This document shows positions 57,467-64,000 of a stretch of 64,000 bases of DNA, piece after piece; position 1 is the stretch's first letter; each line of letters opens with the position of its first letter. The position numbers and the translations under genes were made by a program. The DNA comes from Methylohalobius crimeensis 10Ki. Lineage in GTDB: Bacteria > Pseudomonadota > Gammaproteobacteria > Methylococcales > Methylothermaceae. The notes under the pieces are model-generated. The model made no database searches and was not told where the DNA came from. It was given only the letters and a program-made list of their open reading frames with translations. The stretch is taken from contig NZ_ATXB01000001.1 of assembly GCF_000421465.1 (NCBI RefSeq), forward strand, positions 2,387,001 through 2,451,000, written 5' to 3'.

Positions 57467-58725
57467 AAAAAGATCCCACCCCGGCCAGCACCGAAGTCAT
57501 CTGTGTCGGCACCGAATTGTTGCTGGGCGACATTCGTAACAGCAACGCCCATTTTTTGGCCCGGCAATTGGCGCTGCTGGGTATTCCCCACTATTACCAA
57601 ACCGTGGTCGGGGACAATCCCGAGCGGATCAAGCAGGTGATTTCCATCGCCTGCGAGCGTTCCAATTTGCTCGTCTTTACCGGCGGTCTCGGTCCGACTC
57701 CGGACGATCTGACCACGGAAACCTTGGCCGACTTTTTCGGGGCGCCGCTGGAGTTTCGCCCCGAAATTTGGGCGGACATCCAGGAGAAATACGCCCATTC
57801 CCATCGTTCTCTGCCGGAGAGCAACCGCAAGCAGGCCCTGCTTCCCCGCGGCGCCGAGATGTTGCCCAACCCCATCGGCAGCGCCCCGGGGATGATCTGG
57901 CAGCCTCGTTCCGGATTGACTTTGCTGACCTTTCCCGGCGTACCCGGCGAAATGCAGCGGATGTGGACCGAAACCGCCGCGCCTTATCTGATAAGCCGGG
58001 GCTGGGGGCGAACCACCATCGTCAGCCGAACGTTACGCTTCTGGGGAATCGGCGAGTCGGCGTTGGCGGAAAAGGTCGCCTCTTTTCTGGAACTCGAAAA
58101 CCCGACCGTAGCACCCTACGGCGGCAAGGGCGAAGTCCGACTCAGAATCAGCGCCGGCGCTGCCACCCGGGAGGCGGCCTTGGCCTTGATCGAGCCGGTG
58201 GAAACGAGCTTGCGGGCAGTGGCGGGACCGGACTGCTACGGCAGCGACGACGATTCCCTGGCATCCGTGGCGGGAGCCCGGCTGCGGTCGCAAGGTCAAT
58301 CCCTTGCCGTCGCCGAATCCTGCCACGGCGGAGACCTGGGTCGGATGATCGCTCAGGAACCGGAAAGCGCCGATTACTTCCGCGGCGGCGTGATCGCCTG
58401 CGACCCGGCTTTGATGATCGCTCTGATGGGTGTCGAGCCGGAGATTCTGGAGCGGTTTGGAGAGGCCAGTCCGCAAGTCGCCGAGCAAATGGCTCGGGGG
58501 GTCAAACGGCGATTTCAGTCGGACTGGGGCCTGAGCGTTACCGGAACCGCGGACCTAATCTACATCGGCCTGGTCACCCCCGACGGCCAAACCCGAATCC
58601 ATAGCCACCGCTTCGCCACCTACCGCGGTCGGGAGTGGATCCGGCACCTCAGCGCCTGCTCCGCCCTGGATCGCTTGCGACGCATCCTGTCGCATGGAGA
58701 CGTGCCGGACGATTTTCACTCCTAG
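57463..58725 (+). CDS. cinA: CinA-like protein with degenerate deamidase domain
   Basis: The 420-residue protein has both CinA domains. Residues 1-170 are the MoCF-like half (VGTELLLGDIRNSNAHFLARQL, TGGLGPTPDDLTTETLADFF, FPGVPGEM), associated with ADP-ribose pyrophosphatase activity. Residues about 265-410 correspond to the PncC-type nicotinamide-mononucleotide deamidase half. There AESCTGG is changed to AESCHGG. The loop normally reading roughly TGIAGPGGGTPEKPVGTVYIA is reduced to TGTADLIYIG, so the deamidase is probably inactive. ATG 57463 overlaps the previous stop (ATGA). Confidence 0.85.
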   Translation: MKKDPTPASTEVICVGTELLLGDIRNSNAHFLARQLALLGIPHYYQTVVGDNPERIKQVISIACERSNLLVFTGGLGPTPDDLTTETLADFFGAPLEFRPEIWADIQEKYAHSHRSLPESNRKQALLPRGAEMLPNPIGSAPGMIWQPRSGLTLLTFPGVPGEMQRMWTETAAPYLISRGWGRTTIVSRTLRFWGIGESALAEKVASFLELENPTVAPYGGKGEVRLRISAGAATREAALALIEPVETSLRAVAGPDCYGSDDDSLASVAGARLRSQGQSLAVAESCHGGDLGRMIAQEPESADYFRGGVIACDPALMIALMGVEPEILERFGEASPQVAEQMARGVKRRFQSDWGLSVTGTADLIYIGLVTPDGQTRIHSHRFATYRGREWIRHLSACSALDRLRRILSHGDVPDDFHS

Positions 58726-58745
58726 GTTCGCAATCGGCCTACTGA

Positions 58746-59342
58746 CTATTGCTGCTGCTGTTGCATCATTTGTTGCATGCGGCTTTGCTGCAGTTGCTGC
58801 ATAATCTGCTGCAATTGGCTTACCAGATTTTTAGTGTCGGGGTTTTGCTCTTGCATGGCGTCCATCAAGGCCGATTGGAACGCCTGCTGTTGCTTTTGCA
58901 CGGTCTCATCCTGCATCGCTTTTTGCTGGGCCTGCACCAATGCTTGGCGGGTTTGCTGAAACTCCCGAGCCAACTCTTCGCGCTGGGCTTGCTCCACTCC
59001 CGTTTGCTGGGCTTTTTTCTTCAATTCCTTCAGCCGTGCGACATCGTTTTCCAGCGACACGCCTTCCGCCTCTATGGTTTTCTGGATCAACTGCTGGAGA
59101 TCGGCGCCTTGCTTTTTCAATTCCGGCTTGGCTTCCAATGCTTTTTGCTGAATGTCTTGCAATTGCGCCTGCAGGGATTGCGCTTTTTGTTGCAGCGACA
59201 TTTGCGCCGAAGCCGCATCCATCGCGGATTGTCCACCGCCGGATGACATGGGATCGGTTTCGGCGGCCGCCAAAGTGAAGCTCATCGTCAATCCCAGGGA
59301 AACGATGACCGGCTTCAGAGCTTTACGAGGGAAATCGAACAT
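58746..59342 (-). CDS. Secreted Gln-rich coiled-coil protein
   Basis: The 198 residues begin with a signal peptide (ALKPVIVSLGLTMSFTLAAA, cleavage before ETDP). The mature part is almost wholly helical and rich in Gln, Lys and Glu: QQKAQSLQAQLQDIQQKALE, LKELKKKAQQTGVEQAQREEL, and a tail of Met and Gln (QMMQQQQQ at the very end). This points to a long coiled coil in the periplasm or outside. I do not recognise a family. ATG 59342 is preferred over ATG 59378 because it puts the signal at the N-terminus and follows AGGA. A strong -35-like TTGACA is upstream. Confidence 0.7.
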   Translation of the reverse strand: MFDFPRKALKPVIVSLGLTMSFTLAAAETDPMSSGGGQSAMDAASAQMSLQQKAQSLQAQLQDIQQKALEAKPELKKQGADLQQLIQKTIEAEGVSLENDVARLKELKKKAQQTGVEQAQREELAREFQQTRQALVQAQQKAMQDETVQKQQQAFQSALMDAMQEQNPDTKNLVSQLQQIMQQLQQSRMQQMMQQQQQ

Positions 59343-59401
59343 ATGGGTAATCCTGTTTATATAAATAAAGTTTTTCACCGTAACAAATACAGCGGTACGG
59401 C

Positions 59402-59407
59402 TGTCAA
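59402..59407 (-). promoter_or_regulatory. Possible -35 of the Gln-rich protein gene
   Basis: A perfect TTGACA on the minus strand lies 60 bases upstream of the ATG at 59342. The region 16-17 bases downstream of it (TGTTAC/GTTACG) is a weak -10. Direction and position fit the Gln-rich gene. Confidence 0.35.
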
Positions 59408-59417
59408 GGGGACCCTA

Positions 59418-60566
59418 TTATTTTGAAATGGTTTCCTGCATTCCTTCTTGAACGGACTTTTTTAGCATGGTTCTCACTTGCTCCACCGTGCGCGCCAACT
59501 CATCCGCCAAGGGAGGCGGTCCCGCTACGAAGGGCTCTCCCAGCCATACCGCTCGCCCGACTGCAATCGCATCCTGCAGAATCCGGCGAATATCGCGTCG
59601 TAGCCGCCGCGGCGCCAGAATGAGGCCGATCGCACTACGCCAAGCCTTCAGCCGCTCCCGATCCCACCAGTGCCGCCCCGGCGGGAGGGGGGATTCGGCT
59701 CGCATCGCCCATCGTCCGGCGCCGAATGGAAAAATATGGACCGGCTTGCCGGTAAAGCACGCCTCGGCGAGCATGGACATGCTCTCGCCCGTGACGATAA
59801 CCTCCTCCGCCAAGGCGAGATACCCCAAATAAGGATTGTCCGGATCGCTCGGCCGCCAGCGATGGATCTCGGCCGGCACATCGATTCGCTCGGCCAGAGC
59901 CTCCATCGCCTCGGCCGAAGTTCTGGCACTGCCGGTCACGAGTAGAGAGGCGCCTTTTTCCCGCGCCAGCACGCTGGCCTGCCGAGCCAGTTCCGACGCT
60001 GCGCGCGCATCGAAAACATAAGGTCCGCTGCTGCCCCCCACCAGGAGGGCGATATAAGGCCCGGGCGCGGTGATCTTCGATCTCCAATCGGCCGCCGCCG
60101 ACCGCAGTTTTTCGCCCGTCAGACGATGAAGCGGAAAGGGGATGTAGTAGACGTTAGACAAACGAGGCAATTGATATTGGGGCGTGGTCACGATTAAATC
60201 GAAATAACGAAGTGGCGCCCACGGCCGGCCCAGATGGACGATTCGCACGGTTCGGCCGGTTTCGGCGGCCTGCTTTCGAATCCAGAGCGCCACCGGCTCG
60301 TTGCGACGCCCGGCGGTCAGGATCAGATCCGGCCAAGGCGGATCGAGGGCATCGCTTTGCTTGCGCCGGATTCCCGCCAAAGTCGCGCCCCAGCGACCGA
60401 CCAGCAACTCATATGCGCGATAGTGCATGCGTTTGACGGTATAGGGCCAAGCGAGTGCGTCGGCCAAGGCGAGAAGCTGCTGGTTGTCCCCTGCTTTGTG
60501 GCCGCACAACAGCCAAACCCGTGAAAGAGAGTCGGATCGGTTATAATTTTCGACTGCTTTGGTCAT
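59418..60566 (-). CDS. ELM1/GtrOC1-family putative glycosyltransferase
   Basis: This 382-residue protein matches the bacterial family related to plant ELM1. VWLLCGHKAGDNQQLLALADALAW starts it. DLILTAGRRNEPVALWI and RIVHLGRPWAPLRYFDLIVTTPQY follow, then YIALLVGGSSGPYVFD and EEVIVTGESMSMLAEACFTGKPVHIFPF. The last block resembles the donor-binding half of GT-B glycosyltransferases. Plant ELM1 acts in mitochondrial fission; bacterial function is undetermined, and cell-surface sugar transfer is usually suggested. Its start is 12 bases from the start of the divergent substrate-binding gene, so the promoters overlap the coding ends. Confidence 0.82.
   Translation of the reverse strand: MTKAVENYNRSDSLSRVWLLCGHKAGDNQQLLALADALAWPYTVKRMHYRAYELLVGRWGATLAGIRRKQSDALDPPWPDLILTAGRRNEPVALWIRKQAAETGRTVRIVHLGRPWAPLRYFDLIVTTPQYQLPRLSNVYYIPFPLHRLTGEKLRSAAADWRSKITAPGPYIALLVGGSSGPYVFDARAASELARQASVLAREKGASLLVTGSARTSAEAMEALAERIDVPAEIHRWRPSDPDNPYLGYLALAEEVIVTGESMSMLAEACFTGKPVHIFPFGAGRWAMRAESPLPPGRHWWDRERLKAWRSAIGLILAPRRLRRDIRRILQDAIAVGRAVWLGEPFVAGPPPLADELARTVEQVRTMLKKSVQEGMQETISK
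60542..60547 (+). promoter_or_regulatory. Possible -10 of the PQQ-linked ABC operon
   Basis: A perfect TATAAT lies 30 bases before the ATG at 60578, inside the start of the divergent ELM1-like gene. No good -35 (CCGTGA) is present. It is the only candidate for the four-gene operon that follows. Confidence 0.35.
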
Positions 60567-60577
60567 GATTTAAGGTT

Positions 60578-61741
60578 ATGTGGATTCGATTGTCCGTTTT
60601 GGCGCTATTTTTCTGGCTGTCTCCGGTGGGGGCGGAAGAAACGCTTTTCATCGCCTATCTCGGCCAGGAACGCGAGGATCTGAGGCCGATCGCCACCAAC
60701 TTGGATCCACTCCACCAAGACGCCGGCCTTCGCGGGGCGGAACTGGGCATCGCCGACAACAACACCACCGGCCGCTTCGTCGGCCAGAATTTCCGTTTAT
60801 TAGAAGCCGTGGTGGGACCAGACGAAGACCCGGCAAGGGCTTTCTATTTCTTGCTCCGGGAAGGCTACCGCCATATCCTCGTCAACCTGCCGGCGGAAAA
60901 ACTCCTCGCCCTGGCGGACATGCCGGGTGCGGAAGATATTTTATTGTACAACGTCGGCGCCTACGACGATCGCCTGCGCAACGACGATTGCCGCGCCAAC
61001 CTCCTGCATACCCTCCCCAGTTACGCCATGCGCGCCGATGCCCTGGGGCAATATCTGAAAAAGCGGCGCTGGACCGACTGGTTTCTGGTTTCCGGCCAGC
61101 AGCCCCGGGACGCGGGTTTCGCCGCCGCCCTCAAACGCAGCGCCGAGCGGCTGGGAATCGACATCGTCGCCGAAAAGCCCTGGACCCATACCTTCGACGC
61201 CCGGCGCACCGCCGAATCGTTGGTTCCGGTCTTCACCCAGGGAGTGAACTACGATATCCTGCTGCTGGCCGATGAGGCGGACCTGTTCGGCGATTATTTT
61301 CCCTACCGCACCTGGCTGCCGCGGCCGGTGGCCGGTAGCCACGGCTTGATCGCCACCGCCTGGCATCCGGCCCACGAGCGCTGGGGCGCGGAGCAACTGC
61401 AAAACCGCTTTCGGGACAAGACCGGACGCTGGATGGAATCGGAAGATTACGCCGGCTGGCTGGCGGTTCGCGCCGTCGGCGAAGCCGCCACCCGAACCCA
61501 AAGCACCGAGTTCAATGCAATCCGTGAGTATCTATTAAGCGACCGCTTGGCCCTGGCCGGCTTCAAGGGCAGACCGTTGTCGTTTCGCCCCTGGAACGGT
61601 CAAATGCGCCAACCGATTCTGCTGACCGGGCCGCACGCGGTGGTGACGGTGGCGCCTTTGAAGGAGTTCTTACACCCGGTCAACGAACTGGACGCGCTGG
61701 GATACGACGAGCGCGAATCCAACTGTCATTTAAGGAGATGA
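60578..61741 (+). CDS. PQQ-associated ABC transporter substrate-binding protein
   Basis: This 387-residue protein has a signal peptide (LSVLALFFWLSPVGAEE) and a periplasmic-binding fold resembling branched-chain amino-acid receptors: FIAYLGQEREDLRPIATN, GAELGIADNNTTGRFVGQNF, then KKRRWTDWFLVSGQQPRDAGFAAALKRS. It matches the group encoded with PQQ-dependent alcohol dehydrogenase systems (TIGR03863). Beta-propeller, ATPase and permease genes follow, completing the usual set. It probably senses or presents a small periplasmic compound for the transporter. The ligand is unknown. Confidence 0.87.
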   Translation: MWIRLSVLALFFWLSPVGAEETLFIAYLGQEREDLRPIATNLDPLHQDAGLRGAELGIADNNTTGRFVGQNFRLLEAVVGPDEDPARAFYFLLREGYRHILVNLPAEKLLALADMPGAEDILLYNVGAYDDRLRNDDCRANLLHTLPSYAMRADALGQYLKKRRWTDWFLVSGQQPRDAGFAAALKRSAERLGIDIVAEKPWTHTFDARRTAESLVPVFTQGVNYDILLLADEADLFGDYFPYRTWLPRPVAGSHGLIATAWHPAHERWGAEQLQNRFRDKTGRWMESEDYAGWLAVRAVGEAATRTQSTEFNAIREYLLSDRLALAGFKGRPLSFRPWNGQMRQPILLTGPHAVVTVAPLKEFLHPVNELDALGYDERESNCHLRR

Positions 61742-61743
61742 TT

Positions 61744-62796
61744 ATGGGTAAGCTTGAGTCCGCCGACATTCGAGGATCGATAGCCGCTGAAGACGGCCCT
61801 GAACACGCTGTATATGTATACATTTCCCTGCACGACGATCTTCGCTGGTGGCTGCTCGTACTGAGCCTCCTGATTGCTTGCCCGAGTTATGCCGATACCG
61901 TCCTGGTCACTTTGGAGAAGGACAACGCCCTGGCGGTGGTGGACGACGATGCGATGGAACTGACCCGTACGGTCAAGATCGGCCGCCGCCCTCGCGACAT
62001 CAAGCTCAGCCCCGATTACCGGAAACTGTACGTGGCCGCCAGCGACGACGACACCATCCAGGTTCTGGACGGCGACACCTATAAGATCATCGGCGATCTT
62101 CCCTCGGGAGACGATCCGGAGACCTTCGCCATCGACCCGAAGGGCGAGCGCATGTACGTCTCCAACGAGGACGACAACCAGGTGACGGTGATCGATCTGG
62201 CGAGCGGGGAGGTGGTCAAAACCATCCCGGTGGGGGTGGAGCCGGAAGGCATCGCGGTGAGTCCCGACGGCCGATGGGTAGTGAGCACCTCGGAAACTAC
62301 CAACATGGCCCACTGGATCGATACCCAAACCTTGGAGATCGCCCACAACACGCTGGTGGACCCCCGCCCACGGGCGGCCACCTTCACCGCCGACAGCAAA
62401 CAACTCTGGGTAACTTCGGAAATCGGCAGCACCTTGACCGTCATCGACGCCTCCAGCCAACAGGAAGTCAAAAAGCTCCACTTCAAGATCCCCGGGGTCA
62501 CCCAGGAGCTGATCCAGCCGGTAGGCGTGGTGGTGGATTCCCGGCGTCGCTACGGCTACGTCGCCCTGGGTCCGGCCAACCGGGTGGCGGTGGTCGACGC
62601 CCAAAAACTGGAAGTGGTCAAGTATCTTTTGACCGGCCAACGGGTTTGGCACCTGGCCTTCGCCGACGACGGCAAACGCCTCTACACCACCAACGGCACC
62701 AGCCACGACGTGACCGTGATCGACACCGCCCGGCTCAAGCCGATCAAATCCATCCCGGTGGGCCATTACCCCTGGGGGGTCGCGGTCAAGCCATGA
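61744..62796 (+). CDS. PQQ-associated YVTN beta-propeller protein
   Basis: The 350 residues form a seven-bladed YVTN-type propeller after a hydrophobic signal (LRWWLLVLSLLIACPSYA, cleaved before DTVLV). Repeats such as RRPRDIKLSPDYRKLYVAASDDDTIQVLDGDTYK and AIDPKGERMYVSNEDDNQVTVIDLAS recur every 40-45 residues. It matches the propeller encoded with PQQ-dependent catabolism genes (TIGR03866). ATG 61744 has AAGGAG six bases before it and is preferred over ATG 61738. The signal is preceded by an unusual hydrophilic extension of about 40 residues. The stop overlaps the ATPase start (ATGA). Confidence 0.85.
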   Translation: MGKLESADIRGSIAAEDGPEHAVYVYISLHDDLRWWLLVLSLLIACPSYADTVLVTLEKDNALAVVDDDAMELTRTVKIGRRPRDIKLSPDYRKLYVAASDDDTIQVLDGDTYKIIGDLPSGDDPETFAIDPKGERMYVSNEDDNQVTVIDLASGEVVKTIPVGVEPEGIAVSPDGRWVVSTSETTNMAHWIDTQTLEIAHNTLVDPRPRAATFTADSKQLWVTSEIGSTLTVIDASSQQEVKKLHFKIPGVTQELIQPVGVVVDSRRRYGYVALGPANRVAVVDAQKLEVVKYLLTGQRVWHLAFADDGKRLYTTNGTSHDVTVIDTARLKPIKSIPVGHYPWGVAVKP

Positions 62797-63533
62797 ACGC
62801 CCCCCTGGAAATCGAAAACGTCGGCTTCGCCTATGGCAAGAAGCCGACTTTGGACGAGATTGCCTTCACCGTTCCCGAGGGCCGTTGTACGCTCCTCTTG
62901 GGACCCAACGGCGCGGGAAAAACCACCCTGTTCAATCTGATCACCCGTCTCTTCGACAGCCCCACCGGCCGCATCCGCATCGCCGGTTTCGACAACCGCA
63001 AACACCCCCGCCGGGCGCTGGCGCGAATGGGGGTGGTGTTCCAGCAACCGACCCTGGATCTGGATCTGAGCGTGCTGCAGAACCTGCGCTATCACGCCGC
63101 CCTGCACGGCCTCGGTGGGCGTGAAGCCCGCGACCGGATCGAAACCGAACTGGAACGCTTCGGATTGCGCGAATACCGCAAGTCCAAAATCCGCAGTCTG
63201 AGCGGCGGCTACCGGCGGCGGGTGGAAATCGCCCGCGCCCTGCTCCACCGTCCCACCTTGCTGCTCCTGGACGAACCCACGGTGGGCCTCGACATTCCCA
63301 GCCGCCAGGCGCTGGTCCGGCACCTTCATCAACTGGCCCGGGAGCAAACCATCGGCGTTTTATGGGCCACCCATCTGCTGGACGAGGTCGCGCCCACCGA
63401 CGAATTGATCGTCCTCCATAAAGGGAAGGTCCGCGCCACCGGCGTGGTCGCCGAAGTCATCCGCCAAACCCAAGTGGAAACCCTGACTGAAGCCTTCCAG
63501 ATGCTGACCGAGGAGAAAGCCGCATGGGCCTGA
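62793..63533 (+). CDS. PQQ-associated ABC transporter ATP-binding protein
   Basis: This 246-residue ATPase has Walker A LLLGPNGAGKTTLFNLI (about 34-50), Q-loop VFQQPTLDLD, signature LSGGYRRRVEIARALL (about 136-151), Walker B LLLLDEPTVGLD and H-loop LWATHLLDEV. It belongs to the ABC-2/DrrA-type export ATPases and the PQQ-linked subgroup (TIGR03864). It pairs with the permease whose start lies inside its last codons. Export of a compound linked to alcohol oxidation is the usual view of this cluster, but the substrate is undefined. Confidence 0.92.
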   Translation: MNAPLEIENVGFAYGKKPTLDEIAFTVPEGRCTLLLGPNGAGKTTLFNLITRLFDSPTGRIRIAGFDNRKHPRRALARMGVVFQQPTLDLDLSVLQNLRYHAALHGLGGREARDRIETELERFGLREYRKSKIRSLSGGYRRRVEIARALLHRPTLLLLDEPTVGLDIPSRQALVRHLHQLAREQTIGVLWATHLLDEVAPTDELIVLHKGKVRATGVVAEVIRQTQVETLTEAFQMLTEEKAAWA

Positions 63534-64000
63534 TGCATTATTTGCGTGCCACCCGGGCCATCAGCGCCCGCGAATTGCTCCGTTTCGTCCATCAACGGGG
63601 ACGTTTCGTCGCCGCCCTGGTGAGACCGCTGGTGTGGCTGTTCATCTTCGCCGCCGGTTTCCGCTCCACCCTGGGCATCGCGGTCATCCCGCCCTACGAG
63701 ACCTATATTCTCTACGAGGAATACATTACCCCCGGGCTGACCGGGATGATCCTCCTGTTCAACGGCATGCAGAGCTCCCTGTCGATGGTATACGACCGGG
63801 AAATGGGCAGCATGCGGATGCTTCTGGTGGCCCCCCTGCCCCGTTGGTATCTGCTGGTCTCCAAATTGTTGGCGAGCACCCTGGTTTCGATTGTGCAGGC
63901 CTATGTATTTCTGGGCATCGCCTGGCTTTACCAAATCCAGCCGCCGCCCACGGGGTATCTGGCCGTGTTCCCGGCGCTAATCCTGGGCGGCATGATGCTG
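63524..64000 (+). CDS. ABC-2 type permease, PQQ-linked operon (truncated by window)
   Basis: The frame from ATG 63524 is open to the end of the window and gives the first 159 residues. It begins MGLMHYLRATRAISARELLRF. Membrane segments follow (LVRPLVWLFIFAAGF, TPGLTGMILLFNGMQSSLS, LVSIVQAYVFLGIAWLY and PALILGGMML). MVYDREMGSMRMLLVAPLPRWYLLVSKLLAS is the conserved ABC-2 permease loop. It matches the alcohol-associated export permeases (PedC-like). Its start overlaps the ATPase gene by ten bases. The C-terminal half lies outside the window. Confidence 0.9.
   Translation, partial: MGLMHYLRATRAISARELLRFVHQRGRFVAALVRPLVWLFIFAAGFRSTLGIAVIPPYETYILYEEYITPGLTGMILLFNGMQSSLSMVYDREMGSMRMLLVAPLPRWYLLVSKLLASTLVSIVQAYVFLGIAWLYQIQPPPTGYLAVFPALILGGMML

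Overview
The window comes from an aerobic gammaproteobacterial methanotroph, most likely of the order Methylococcales; the genus is uncertain. A complete pmoCAB operon for particulate methane monooxygenase (22965-25951, minus strand) keeps every copper ligand I could check. A PQQ-linked ABC export module typical of methylotrophs lies at the right edge. The DNA is GC-rich and densely coded, with many ATGA/GTGA stop-start overlaps. I see no rRNA, tRNA, CRISPR array or transposase.

Layout. 1-11.8 kb: housekeeping and stress genes (YigZ, a lipoprotein hydrolase, Hsp20-Lon, an aldehyde dehydrogenase with its DUF779 partner, a nitroreductase-methyltransferase fusion, an SMR exporter, a DNA glycosylase, ValS). 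12.0-22.9 kb: an eight-gene plus-strand operon with a GMC oxidoreductase, a patatin-like lipoprotein, an Old-Yellow-Enzyme-like reductase, three envelope dihaem cytochromes and two small membrane proteins. It ends at a terminator shared with the convergent pmoCAB operon. 26.2-31.0 kb: a minus-strand signalling operon (small GTPase, Roadblock protein, Aer-like PAS protein, leaderless PhnD-like protein, three unknowns). 31.1-36.3 kb: the conserved lptM-lysA-dapF-DUF484-xerC block with DUF2333 and DUF4389 genes. 36.5-38.5 kb: two TRAP permeases. 38.5-40.9 kb: a Lon-like protease.

40.9-52.0 kb is a defence-type island: SNF2-like helicase with a DUF3883-like end, DUF1156 DNA methyltransferase, RecF/OLD-like ATPase, a small PD-(D/E)XK-like protein, and a DUF499 ATPase. 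Long imperfect inverted repeats bracket it, and its interior is compositionally mosaic. 52-64 kb returns to chromosomal genes: a LEA14-like lipoprotein, a radical SAM protein, a GT8-like protein, a YdiJ-like FAD/Fe-S oxidoreductase, a CinA protein with a damaged deamidase domain, a Gln-rich secreted protein, an ELM1-like protein and the PQQ-associated ABC module.

Two regions best fit an undescribed system. The 12.0-22.9 kb operon looks like an envelope lipid-oxidation pathway: a phospholipase releases acyl chains, RoxA/OdsA-like dihaem enzymes oxygenate them, and flavoenzymes process the products. The repeat-bounded defence island carries an ATPase plus nuclease-like pair where other accessory genes might be expected. 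Both functional readings are inferences from sequence motifs and gene context.
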